Assembly (NCBI RefSeq): GCF_905207245.1
Contig: NZ_CAJLKP010000012.1
Coordinates: 1 to 64,000, forward strand
Source of the DNA: an uncultured Bacteroides sp.
GTDB lineage: Bacteria; Bacteroidota; Bacteroidia; Bacteroidales; Bacteroidaceae
DNA length: 64,000 nucleotides
Reading direction: 5' to 3'
This document shows, piece after piece, positions 54,597 through 63,736 of the stretch. How positions within the stretch are numbered: the stretch's first letter is position 1; each line of letters opens with the position of its first letter. Position numbers and translations under genes: made by a program. The notes under the pieces were generated by a model. The model was not told the origin of the DNA, ran no database searches, and saw only the letters and a list, made by a program, of their open reading frames with translations.

Positions 54597-57524
54597 TTAT
54601 TTGTTTTTCCAGTATTTTCTCAGTCTATCAGCCTCTTTCTTAGTAATATGAATCACCGCCCCATGCTTGGGAGACGTAAAGCTAGTGGCTTTCATCACTC
54701 CCTCATTGAAGTGTCCCAAATGTGTGAAGTTCACAAAATCAGCAGTCTCACTGAAACCAAAGTTATGAGGATTGATACTATAAATGTCATACATCACTAC
54801 CCATTTGTCCTCGCCGATGCGTTTCCACATATTGGGTGCTTCGCAAGCACCCGGTTCCGGATCAATCCACTCCGGCAGATAGGTATAACCACGATTTATA
54901 TGTTTAGAAACCGCCTGCTTGATGCCAGGAGTTCCATCGTGAGCTACATAAAACATATGATACTTGTCACCTACTTTGGTGATATCCGCATCAATGGCTG
55001 ATTTCGTAGCATCAGGATACTGGAACAACAGGCGCGGTTCTGTCTCCAAGCCGTCAAAGTCTTCGTTTGCATAAGCATAATAGAGCATATTCCGTGCATT
55101 GCCCATGCGCATGGTGAAGTACACCATGATTCTACCTGCATGTTCGTCATAAACCAGTTCGGGTGCCCAGGCACAACCGATTTCATCATACCCCGGGAAG
55201 GATTTGTCTATGCGGACTACATGGTGCGTCCAGTTAATTAAATCCTTCGATTTCATCAGTACCAACCCGCGGTTGTTACCCCATCCGTATTTTGCACCGT
55301 CTCTCTCCCACTCCGTATTACGTAATCCTTTCTTTTGAGCAAAGATGTGTAAATCAGTCATTGCTATATAGAATGTACCATCCGGAGCACGGTAGATGTG
55401 CGGGTCACGAATTCCCTTCTGTTCGGCAATCGTATCACCGGCAATGATAGGCTGACCGTTATTCACATCCGTAAAAGTATATCCGTCGTCACTTACGGCA
55501 AAGTACAGGCTGTGCGTATCATCTTTAAAATAAGTAAACAGATAGGCCCCCATTTCCTTTTCATCCGTCTTCCACTCACGGGTCAGCACTGCGCCACCTT
55601 CCGGTTGAAGGGTCAGTTGCAATTTGCCGTCCGCTTTCAGCTTCACCGATTGCAGCCCGGGTTGCAACAGTTTGTCGTCATTATAGAGAGAAACGGTTTG
55701 TCCTACCAACATGGGAAGTTCGAGTTTCAGCTTCAACACTTCCTTTGTACCATTCACTGCCGCTACATACCATTGCTGGCCATGACGACGGGCAATCACT
55801 GCATACTTTCCGGGATAACCGTCAACGAAACGAGTCTCATCCCATGTGGTCGGCACTTGCTTCATAAAGTCAAGGCAAACCTGCGGGGCATCTGTCAGAT
55901 TATTGGGAGCTAAAGCATAGTTCTGAATAGGATTCTGGAACAGTACGGCAGTAGCCAACTGGAATACATCGGTAGTTCGGCGTGTGGTTCCACCATTATT
56001 GCCACGGTTCAGGCGTTTGTTCAGGAAGGTGCCGCCAAACTCCATACAACCCACCGTATTGCGGATAAACGGATGCAGACAAGCATTGAAAGCCTCTTCA
56101 TCACAGAAATGCTGGTTGAAAATCAAATTCTCGGAAGCCAGGACTGCCTCGCTGCCCACATAATTAGGATACATACGTTCCCATCCTCTCGGCACTGTGC
56201 AACCGTGGAAGATAACCATCAAACCATGGTCGTCAGCATCACTCAGGATAGCTTCGTACAAGCGCATTGTTTCCTGCTTGTCTCCACCAAAGAAGTCTAC
56301 CTTGATACCTTTGACGCCTTGTTCCTGCAACCACTTCATTTCACGCTTGCGCGCAATGGGGTTGTCCATCAGGTTAGTAGGACCTTGTTCTATATCATTC
56401 CAGTAACCACTGGAGCTGTACCACAGGAATACATCAACCCCTTTGCCTTGTGCATAATCAATAAATGACTCCATACGCTTATGGCCAATATTCGTATTCC
56501 ACCAGTTATCTATCAGCACATACTCATATCCCATAGCCGCAGCCAAATCGACGTAACGCACCTGGTCGTCATAGTTGATGCTTCCGTCCTGCCAGAGAAT
56601 CCAGCTCCATGTGCCACGTCCCATCCGATAGTCATGTTCCGTTTCATACAATGGTTCTACGACGTCCCAAATCACGGTGGTTTCTACAATAGGTTTCAGT
56701 GTTTCGCCTACAGTAATCGTGCGCCACGGGGTAGAACCCGGCAAAGAAAAAGCCGGAGCCACTGTTCCGTTACCATTATTTTCTTCAACCATGGGAAAAG
56801 CTACTGTATATAGATTGCCTTCGGCAACATCGCTCAAGCGCGAACCGCAATAATGGCTATCGACTCCCGTCTCGCTGATGAGCACCCATCCGTCTTCACC
56901 CACACGGTAAAGACAAGGGAAGGTATATCCATGTCCGTATTGCGAACGCACATCCATCGGGGCATCCGCTTTATATTCTTCTTCATAACTGGGTTTGGTA
57001 CGTTTCCAGCCTATCATGGCATCACTCTGTGGAGTAAGAAAAGTAGTGGTTTGCGCCGGGAAGCGGAAACCGGTCTTTTCATTGTCTACAATGACACTTC
57101 CCCGTTCGCCTTGTTTAGGCAATGTATAGCGGAAAGCCACATCATTGTCACTCACACGGAATGTCACGTCCATCTTTTGCCCTTTTGCATTGGTAAAGGC
57201 ACATACCAATTCATTGGCACGGTAGTGTATGCGTGAAGTCTTGATACGCGTCTGGGTATAAACGGTATCAATCTTTCTCTCTTTGTGTCCGGTCAGTTTC
57301 ATTGCTTTCGCAAAGTCTCCTACATTGGTTTGCAATCCCAGGGGAGACGATTCGAGCATTTGCTTGCCGTTATAAGTGAGAGAATACGCAGCTTCTCCCC
57401 CTTCCGGACACGAAACGGTTAATTGCAGTTTACCGTCAGGTCCACTGACGGTTACATCTTGTGCAGCCAGCGGTAATGTGACCGCCACACATAAAAAGGC
57501 TAATCCTTTCAGTCTGTTTTTCAT
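54597..57524 (-). CDS. Fusion: GH97 (retaining type) + GH43
   Basis: A 975-residue secreted protein. Signal peptide (1-21), GH97 domain about 22-655, then GH43 about 660-970. The GH97 part has KGIKVDFFGGDKQ, where the aspartate is the nucleophile of retaining GH97 enzymes, and GSEAVLASEN with the acid/base glutamate; inverting members use glutamates instead. Retaining GH97 enzymes act on alpha-galactosides, and some on beta-L-arabinopyranosides. The GH43 part has RDPHI (base), IDADI, and CEAPNMWK (acid). The GH43 module is related to the first domain of the next upstream gene. Both activities fit arabinogalactan side chains. Confidence 0.9.
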   Translation of the reverse strand: MKNRLKGLAFLCVAVTLPLAAQDVTVSGPDGKLQLTVSCPEGGEAAYSLTYNGKQMLESSPLGLQTNVGDFAKAMKLTGHKERKIDTVYTQTRIKTSRIHYRANELVCAFTNAKGQKMDVTFRVSDNDVAFRYTLPKQGERGSVIVDNEKTGFRFPAQTTTFLTPQSDAMIGWKRTKPSYEEEYKADAPMDVRSQYGHGYTFPCLYRVGEDGWVLISETGVDSHYCGSRLSDVAEGNLYTVAFPMVEENNGNGTVAPAFSLPGSTPWRTITVGETLKPIVETTVIWDVVEPLYETEHDYRMGRGTWSWILWQDGSINYDDQVRYVDLAAAMGYEYVLIDNWWNTNIGHKRMESFIDYAQGKGVDVFLWYSSSGYWNDIEQGPTNLMDNPIARKREMKWLQEQGVKGIKVDFFGGDKQETMRLYEAILSDADDHGLMVIFHGCTVPRGWERMYPNYVGSEAVLASENLIFNQHFCDEEAFNACLHPFIRNTVGCMEFGGTFLNKRLNRGNNGGTTRRTTDVFQLATAVLFQNPIQNYALAPNNLTDAPQVCLDFMKQVPTTWDETRFVDGYPGKYAVIARRHGQQWYVAAVNGTKEVLKLKLELPMLVGQTVSLYNDDKLLQPGLQSVKLKADGKLQLTLQPEGGAVLTREWKTDEKEMGAYLFTYFKDDTHSLYFAVSDDGYTFTDVNNGQPIIAGDTIAEQKGIRDPHIYRAPDGTFYIAMTDLHIFAQKKGLRNTEWERDGAKYGWGNNRGLVLMKSKDLINWTHHVVRIDKSFPGYDEIGCAWAPELVYDEHAGRIMVYFTMRMGNARNMLYYAYANEDFDGLETEPRLLFQYPDATKSAIDADITKVGDKYHMFYVAHDGTPGIKQAVSKHINRGYTYLPEWIDPEPGACEAPNMWKRIGEDKWVVMYDIYSINPHNFGFSETADFVNFTHLGHFNEGVMKATSFTSPKHGAVIHITKKEADRLRKYWKNK

Positions 57525-57565
57525 GTTTAAAAATGTTTCTCAGGTATTTAAATAGTCAGTATTAT

Positions 57566-59506
57566 CTAAAGGGTAGGAATTACTCGTTTAATCGTTCCGT
57601 CTTCATTGAATTCCATGCGGTCAATACATACTTCCCGATGCGTACCCGGACTATCCTTCAGATAGTTCTTATTAATACGATGATAAACGATATACCACTC
57701 ATCTGTACCCGGAATTTGTAGTACTGAATTATGTGCAGGACCATAAATTTCTTTCTCCGGGTTCTGAATCAATGCGATGGGATCTTTGGCTACTTCAATC
57801 GGACCAAGCGGCGATTTAGATGTGCCGTATGCCACATGATAATTAGGTGAACCGGTGTCATCCACCGACCACATAAAATAATAGAGTCCATTACGATAGA
57901 ACACGTAAGGCGCTTCACGGAAAGCATAGTCCTGCAAAGTACCTCCTTCGGGAGTCATCACCGTGAGGGTTTTCTTCTTGATGGAAACCATGTCTTTATT
58001 CAATTCCGCACCAGCCATATAGCCATTGCCCCAATACAGGTATGACTTGCCTGAAACAGGGTCAGTGAAGACATCCACATCAATCTGCTGGCCACGGCCT
58101 ACGGGAGATTCTGTTATAATGGGATAACCCAAATCTGTAAACGGTCCGGTAGGAGAATCTGCCACGGCTACTCCAATCTGTTTTCCGCCTTCCTTAACAG
58201 GATTGCCACTATAATAGAAGAAGTACTTATATTCTCCTTTTATCAGCTTTTCTTCGATGCACGGTGCCCATGCATTACCGTTTGCCCAAGGTACTTGGTC
58301 GGATTTCAAGTCAAGCATAACACCTTCGTACTTCCAGTTCTTTAAATCATCCGAGGAGAAAACCGTAAAGTACCATCCTCCCCAACCGGGTTGCCCGTCG
58401 GTAGTAGAATAGATATAATATTTCTTTGTCTTTTGTGAATACAGAATTTCGGGGTCGGCATGAAAGCCCGGCAATACAGGGTTGTTGGGCAATGCACCCA
58501 GCTCAGCAGGTTTACCCCATTTATCAGTGATACGTATCAATTCATCACGGGTAATGGGAATAATCGTTCCATGGCGGGGGTGGAAGTTCATCTTCACCTC
58601 GCTGTCTATGACTTTGAAGTTCTTCAGGTCGGTGGTTTCCGTAAACTGGTATCTGCCTTTCGTATATACATCATACATCAATATATACTTGTCCTGATTA
58701 ATCAGCTTAAACGTACCTGCCCCCTCCACAGCATCTGTGGTCTGTTGCTTGTAGTCAGGTTCTTCTTCCCACTGACCGGAGGTCAAAGAACAGGTGGTAG
58801 CTACTTTAATACCATTTCCGTGTCCTTCGGTCTTATAGAACAGATGGTATATACCATCTTTATATACGATGTCTCCATCGATACATGACTTTTTATTCTC
58901 CGGAATAAACAAGGGCTTGGGTTCGCCTTCCAGGTCGGTAAAGTCTTCATTGGCATAAGCATAGTAAATCACATCGGCGCCATCACCGTACTTCATAGAC
59001 CAGTAAACCATATACTTTCCGGCTTCCGGATCAAAAACGGTTTGCGGTGCCCATACCCTTTTCAGTTTTTCCTGTCCGGGGTAGCGTTTCTGCATGTTAA
59101 TGATAGAGTGCTTCCAATTTACGAGATCATCAGATTTCAACAGTACCATTGCCCGGTTTGAATCCCAACCATTATCGGACACCATATCCGTCACCACCAT
59201 ATAGAATGTTTTCCCATCCTGTCCTCTAAGGATATGCGGATCGCGTACGCCGCCGGTTGAACTGATAACTTTGGAGTCGATGACAGGTTTACCATCATTC
59301 AATGCCCAATATGCATATCCATCCATACTCACAGCATAGCATACAGCTTCCTGGCTGATATGATTTCCCGTAAAATAAGTGAATAAATAAGCTACATAAT
59401 CCTTCTCTGGAAGAGGCTCTTGCTGAGAAAAAGCCGGGAGCACAGACAATAATAAAGCTATTGCCATAACTCTCATTCGCAATAAAATACTTTTCTGATT
59501 TACCAT
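57566..59506 (-). CDS. Two GH43 domains in tandem
   Basis: A 646-residue secreted protein (signal peptide 1-27). The first GH43 domain (about 33-340) has VRDPHIL, CIDGDI and VEGAGTFKL, and resembles the GH43 module of the GH97-GH43 protein downstream (shared AYLFTYF, YYAYANEDF, HG-x-II motifs). The second (about 350-646) is of another GH43 type: GFHADPEILYS with base aspartate, QIDVDVF, and FREAPYVFYRNGLYYF with acid glutamate. Likely substrates are arabinofuranosyl or galactosyl residues. A 110-base gap upstream of it holds a small hairpin. Confidence 0.88.
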   Translation of the reverse strand: MVNQKSILLRMRVMAIALLLSVLPAFSQQEPLPEKDYVAYLFTYFTGNHISQEAVCYAVSMDGYAYWALNDGKPVIDSKVISSTGGVRDPHILRGQDGKTFYMVVTDMVSDNGWDSNRAMVLLKSDDLVNWKHSIINMQKRYPGQEKLKRVWAPQTVFDPEAGKYMVYWSMKYGDGADVIYYAYANEDFTDLEGEPKPLFIPENKKSCIDGDIVYKDGIYHLFYKTEGHGNGIKVATTCSLTSGQWEEEPDYKQQTTDAVEGAGTFKLINQDKYILMYDVYTKGRYQFTETTDLKNFKVIDSEVKMNFHPRHGTIIPITRDELIRITDKWGKPAELGALPNNPVLPGFHADPEILYSQKTKKYYIYSTTDGQPGWGGWYFTVFSSDDLKNWKYEGVMLDLKSDQVPWANGNAWAPCIEEKLIKGEYKYFFYYSGNPVKEGGKQIGVAVADSPTGPFTDLGYPIITESPVGRGQQIDVDVFTDPVSGKSYLYWGNGYMAGAELNKDMVSIKKKTLTVMTPEGGTLQDYAFREAPYVFYRNGLYYFMWSVDDTGSPNYHVAYGTSKSPLGPIEVAKDPIALIQNPEKEIYGPAHNSVLQIPGTDEWYIVYHRINKNYLKDSPGTHREVCIDRMEFNEDGTIKRVIPTL

Positions 59507-59572
59507 AATTATTTTATATTAAAGCACTTAGAAAGTGTAAAAATAACACTTCATTGAATATTCTACAAATAA

Positions 59573-59600
59573 GGCGCATATGTTACACAACATATACGCC
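59573..59600 (-). repeat. Small intergenic hairpin before the double-GH43 gene
   Basis: GGCGCATATGTT (59573-59584) and AACATATACGCC (59589-59600) form a twelve-pair stem with one mismatch and a four-base loop. No T-run follows on either side, so it is not a clear terminator. It lies just after the GH105 stop. Confidence 0.55.
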
Positions 59601-59616
59601 CATAAAACCTATCTAA

Positions 59617-60747
59617 TCAATGTAAATTCAAAAAACGTACCATCTCACAAGCGGCCAGCAGAAATGCTCCCACTCCAAAATTGGCAGTTGAATTGGCATC
59701 TACCACTTGTCCCGGAATTGCCTTTTCTCCAATAGGTTGCACATAACCGATGCGGCCATCCGGTTGCAAAGCAACAGTCGTCAGATATTTCCAAGCTTTA
59801 TCCACTACCGGTTGATAAGTGGCCTTATCCAGATAGCCATTGTTCATGCCCCACAACAGGCCATAGGTAAAGAAGGCTGTGCCACTGGTCTCAGGTCCCG
59901 GCGCATGCTCGGGATCGAGCAAACTGCGTGTCCAATATCCTTCCGGTTGCTGGCAGGCGGCTACTGCTTTTGCCATGGCCTGGTAACGGTTGATGTATTC
60001 CTGGCGGTATTCGTTGTTTTCGGGCAAATCCTTCAGGACTTTAGCCAACGCCGCAAGCACCCAGCCGTCTCCGCGGGCCCAAAAATCTTTCTTACCATTC
60101 GCACTCTTATGCTTAGGATAGATGTATTTTCCATCCCGGTAGTAAAGGGCATCTTCGGAGTCGTACATCAGACTGTCGGCAAATGCCCAATATTCATGCA
60201 GTTTTTCCAGATAAAGCGGGTTGTTTGTTATCTTATATAATTTAGTCATCACGGGCATCACCATATAAAGACCGTCGGCCCACCACCAATAATCATTCTT
60301 ATCGGTACTCATCTGATACTCCATCACTTCACGGGCGCGGGCTATCTTCTGCGAGTCCGGCTCCAAGTTATACAAGTCGGCATAAGTCTGGAAGCAAGTC
60401 TGGTAATCGCCAAAAAGTACATAGTCATTACTTTCTCCATAGCTGTATTTCCATTCGGCTTTATCGTCCGACTTGGCACCCTTCCATTCATTGTGCTCTG
60501 CCCAGGCTTTGGAGTAGTTCATGAAAGCTGTGTCTCCGGTGAGGAAGAATGCTTCCATATTGCCTGTATGGTAGGCGGCATTATCCCAAAAGGAACGCCC
60601 ATGCTTCGGGTTCTGCTCCTGCCAATAGTTATTCACTTTATAAATTATATCCACTACTTCTTTAGCCTCATCTTGCGGAGCGGTGCAAGCCGACAGCCCG
60701 CTCAGGCAAAAAGCTAAAAGTATTATATTCCCAAAAAACGTTTTCAT
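59617..60747 (-). CDS. GH105 unsaturated rhamnogalacturonyl hydrolase
   Basis: A 376-residue lipoprotein (signal ending LSGLSAC, cysteine 21). The rest is an (alpha/alpha)6 barrel with GH105 signatures: WDNAAYHTGNMEAFFLTGD, WWWADGLYMVMPVM (with the likely catalytic Asp) and DFWARGDGWVLAAL. Family members hydrate the double bond of unsaturated galacturonic or glucuronic acid left by polysaccharide lyases. Its presence implies that a lyase works on the same glycan, although none is clearly seen in this window. It is in the PUL C operon and preceded by a strong palindrome (60847-60887). Confidence 0.92.
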   Translation of the reverse strand: MKTFFGNIILLAFCLSGLSACTAPQDEAKEVVDIIYKVNNYWQEQNPKHGRSFWDNAAYHTGNMEAFFLTGDTAFMNYSKAWAEHNEWKGAKSDDKAEWKYSYGESNDYVLFGDYQTCFQTYADLYNLEPDSQKIARAREVMEYQMSTDKNDYWWWADGLYMVMPVMTKLYKITNNPLYLEKLHEYWAFADSLMYDSEDALYYRDGKYIYPKHKSANGKKDFWARGDGWVLAALAKVLKDLPENNEYRQEYINRYQAMAKAVAACQQPEGYWTRSLLDPEHAPGPETSGTAFFTYGLLWGMNNGYLDKATYQPVVDKAWKYLTTVALQPDGRIGYVQPIGEKAIPGQVVDANSTANFGVGAFLLAACEMVRFLNLH

Positions 60748-60846
60748 ACAATTTTTCTCTTTACTATAGTTACTATATTATTCACTTTCATTCATAAAAA
60801 ACGACAAAACTCCGGTCTGCCAAAGACCTTCGTAAATTGACTCCCG

Positions 60847-60926
60847 GAGTGAACCTAATTCAGTCGTATACTGAATTAGGTTCACTCGTATACTTAACCC
60901 TATTCAGTCGGTACCTCATTGTACCC
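60847..60926. repeat. Perfect 18-bp inverted repeat and 22-bp periodic units
   Basis: Bases 60847-60864 (GAGTGAACCTAATTCAGT) and 60870-60887 are exact reverse complements around CGTAT. In addition CAGTCGTATA (60861), CACTCGTATA (60883) and CAGTCGGTAC (60905) recur every 22 bases. It is in the 244-base gap between the BNR_4 and GH105 genes and is not followed by a T-run. Confidence 0.85.
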
Positions 60927-60991
60927 CCTCTCAAAAGGCATTCTCAGCGGTGGTACGGAAAAGCCTGCCATGACTACAAATAATAATTACA

Positions 60992-62305
60992 TTAATGCAA
61001 ACTGTCCACTTCCAGCACATATATAGGTTGGGGCTCAAAAGCAACCATTTTTTCTCCGTCACCTTGCTTTGTGTGTTGCACAAAGAGATGGAGACGGCGT
61101 TTTTGCTTCCAAAGCTCCGTATCATGCGACGGCTCCCAGGCATCTACCGGAAAGTCTGTCAGGTCAGTAAAACTCCATTCGCCTGTACCTACAGCGGCGG
61201 CATGTGCCATCGATACCCGGCTTCCCCGTTCCTCGTCACGGAAGATGTAGAAGATTTCTCCGCCTTCCACCACAATACGCGGACGGGCAATGGGAATCAT
61301 CTTAGTGCCACCGCCTTTCAGAGAGAAAGGAGTATGACGATCCGAAACCTGACGGTTATGCCACGTCTCTCCGTCATGCCATACGATACGGTATTGGGGT
61401 ACTTCACTATCGGGACTGCGCCAGTAAGTGGCAATATAAGGATTGCCGCTTGCATCAGCGCTCATACTGGTCTGATTGATTAATTCCGAATTTTGCGGAA
61501 TGCGGCAGGCATATTCTGCATTATTGTAGCGGATAGGCAAGTCATATTTCTTGCCGTTCGCCTTATACCACGTCACGCCATTGTCAAAAGAACGGGCATA
61601 GCAAAGGTCATGGTTGGTTTCCACATGCCACGTTTCACGCCACACCCAGGATAGGTGAATGGTACCCTGCTCGTCCACATAAAGTTGCCAGTAAGCATTC
61701 CGTTTATCTTCACCGTCAATCAGTACATCTTGCACCCGGTGCCATTTCTTCTCTTTTACGGAATAACGGTTCATGACCAGATTACCCCGCCCGGAGGAAC
61801 CGGAACGATATACATAAAGCAAATCTCCCCCATTCAGCGGATAAAACTCCGGATAGGTCACATTTCCCTCATCTATGCCGGTCATGGATTCTTTGTCTCC
61901 GAGTTCCAGCGCATGCGGGGCGGTGCTGCGGCAATAGTTCAATTTATGTCCGTGATGGTCGAACGATACATGCAAATAGCCATCTCCATCCAGCATCATA
62001 CTGATGATATTATGGGCGTCTTTTACATTTCCCTTGTATTGTGTCCGGTTCAGTGTCCACTCGTCAGAATCCAGTTTCCGCTTGCCCAACACCAGATAGC
62101 CATCGCTGTCATAGTAAGAGATATATTGTTCATCCCCTTGTGTCACAAGCGAGTTGTTCCTGAATACGGTAGTATTGACTGACGTCTGGCTATATCCTTT
62201 ACCCACTTCCACAAGCCGGGTTTGCTGTGCCCGAAGTGCGAAAGTTGTTGAGAGAACCAGAAAGAAAGAGAGAATGTATCTGTTCATAATAGCTTGATTT
62301 TTCAT
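60992..62305 (-). CDS. BNR_4-type seven-bladed propeller enzyme, GH145/PL-like
   Basis: A 437-residue secreted protein. ATG 62287 gives a clean signal peptide (MNRYILSFFLVLSTTFALRA), while 62305 adds six residues. The mature part has repeated propeller blades (YISYYDSDGYLVLGKRKL, YLHVSFDHHGHKLNYC, IHLSWVWRETW, PYIATYWRSPD) of the BNR_4 family. Related propellers include GH145 alpha-rhamnosidases that act on arabinogalactan, and several uronate lyases, all of which use histidine and tyrosine residues near the centre; FDHHGH is a candidate site here. Which reaction it performs cannot be told. A lyase role would explain the neighbouring GH105. Confidence 0.75.
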   Translation of the reverse strand: MKNQAIMNRYILSFFLVLSTTFALRAQQTRLVEVGKGYSQTSVNTTVFRNNSLVTQGDEQYISYYDSDGYLVLGKRKLDSDEWTLNRTQYKGNVKDAHNIISMMLDGDGYLHVSFDHHGHKLNYCRSTAPHALELGDKESMTGIDEGNVTYPEFYPLNGGDLLYVYRSGSSGRGNLVMNRYSVKEKKWHRVQDVLIDGEDKRNAYWQLYVDEQGTIHLSWVWRETWHVETNHDLCYARSFDNGVTWYKANGKKYDLPIRYNNAEYACRIPQNSELINQTSMSADASGNPYIATYWRSPDSEVPQYRIVWHDGETWHNRQVSDRHTPFSLKGGGTKMIPIARPRIVVEGGEIFYIFRDEERGSRVSMAHAAAVGTGEWSFTDLTDFPVDAWEPSHDTELWKQKRRLHLFVQHTKQGDGEKMVAFEPQPIYVLEVDSLH

Positions 62306-62344
62306 GATACCTTGTATTTAAGTATGAATGGCCTGCTCAGTGTT

Positions 62345-63595
62345 TCAATCGTGATAAGCGTGGTCTTTCGGAAAGTCTTCCCCACCCCACGCTTTCTTTG
62401 ATGTCCACGGCTGCGGGGCATCCATCCAGAAAGGGTCGTCGGCAGGCAAGCCCAAAGGCAGAAAGGCCAGTGAAGCCAGATAGAGGCTACCGTTATTGGT
62501 ATACCAATCTGAAATATTGGGTTGTGAACCATTGAAACCTAAAGTCAGGTAGCCCTTCCCATTGAAGTTCCGATTGTCGCCAAACATACGCTGAATAATG
62601 GCTGTCATGGCTGCACGTACCTGTCCGGCAGGCAATTCCTTAGGAAGCCAGCCACGCAATGACAACAGGGCGAGCGGTTGCAAAACACCTGTACGATAAG
62701 TAATAGAGCGTCCGAATATAGGGAATGTCCCTTCGGGAGAAACGAAACGCTCTAAAATGATGCCAAAACGTTGCATGCGCTTCACTGCTTTCGGGAAGTC
62801 GCCGCCCGGTACATTCCAAATCTTATTCTTTCCGGCATTCGTCATCACTTCAAGACATTCCACATACATCGGATGGAGCACGAAACTGTTGTAATAATCG
62901 AAAGCAAAGTCTTCTCCGTCGCTGTACCAACCATCGCCTACATACCATTCATCTACCTTGCGCAAGGCGGAAGTAACGCGGTAATGGTCAGTCTGTGCAC
63001 CCGCTTTTTTCAGGAAGCATTCCACAGTAGAGGAGAACAACAGCCAGTTGGTATAAGGAGGGTCTACACGGCGCAATTGTTGGAACTCAGCGATGTAACG
63101 TTGTTTAGTCTGTTCATCCAGTGGCACCCACAATGCATCATATCCGCGCAAAAAGCTTTCTGCTATGTATGCAGCATCCACCAAGGGCTGACCTTCTTTT
63201 CTCCATAACAGATAATCTTTACTTTGAGGGTCTACAGACTGGGCATAGCTTTTCAAAGCCCACTCACGCAATTGCTTGCGTTGCCTACCCTCTGCCGTAT
63301 CATCATCCGGAAGTGACAACCAAGGTGCCAGACCTGCCATCAACCGTCCGAAGCATTCCATATATGTCACCCTTTTGTCCCGTCCGTCCCAAGTGGGACT
63401 TAGTTCTACCAACATATCCTCCTGCAACCGTCCTTCGCTCATACTGCTTAGTACAGGTGCAGCCATCTGGTACAGGACTCCCGTCCATAGTTCACGGTCC
63501 GTCTTCACCTTTTCCGGTTTCTTCTTTGCCGAAACTTGGATGGGAATTAGTAATGCTACGGTCAACAGTAGCCACAAATATTGTTTTGTTTTCAT
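62345..63595 (-). CDS. DUF2264 glycosidase, GH154-like beta-glucuronidase
   Basis: A 416-residue secreted protein (signal peptide 1-23, ending VSA). It matches DUF2264 throughout: ELSPTWDGRDKRVTYMECFG, RLMAGLAPWL, WLLFSSTVECFLK, DGWYSDGEDFAFDYYNSFVL, and PIFGRSITYRTGVLQPL. DUF2264 proteins of Bacteroides form family GH154, with reported beta-glucuronidase activity on arabinogalactan. The fold is an (alpha/alpha)6 barrel, and the acidic DGEDFAFDYY region probably contributes to the active site. A possible -7 box lies at 63634-63627. The function is from family knowledge, not tested here. Confidence 0.8.
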   Translation of the reverse strand: MKTKQYLWLLLTVALLIPIQVSAKKKPEKVKTDRELWTGVLYQMAAPVLSSMSEGRLQEDMLVELSPTWDGRDKRVTYMECFGRLMAGLAPWLSLPDDDTAEGRQRKQLREWALKSYAQSVDPQSKDYLLWRKEGQPLVDAAYIAESFLRGYDALWVPLDEQTKQRYIAEFQQLRRVDPPYTNWLLFSSTVECFLKKAGAQTDHYRVTSALRKVDEWYVGDGWYSDGEDFAFDYYNSFVLHPMYVECLEVMTNAGKNKIWNVPGGDFPKAVKRMQRFGIILERFVSPEGTFPIFGRSITYRTGVLQPLALLSLRGWLPKELPAGQVRAAMTAIIQRMFGDNRNFNGKGYLTLGFNGSQPNISDWYTNNGSLYLASLAFLPLGLPADDPFWMDAPQPWTSKKAWGGEDFPKDHAYHD

Positions 63596-63626
63596 GATAT
63601 TCTATATAAGTTGTTTTTCATCGTTG

Positions 63627-63634
63627 CAAATATA
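63627..63634 (-). promoter_or_regulatory. Possible -7 box before the GH154-like gene
   Basis: TATATTTG on the minus strand fits the consensus and would give a leader of about 25 bases. No -33 box is visible. It lies in the 141-base gap after the GH43 gene at the right edge, so it may be an internal operon promoter. Confidence 0.35.
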
Positions 63635-63736
63635 TCCCTTTTATGGCGAACCTAACCACCATAAATATTTCAAATAGGGGTAAATTATCAGTCAATTCCA
63701 CTATAAAAGATAGATTTTCACCTCAATTGGTGTAGT

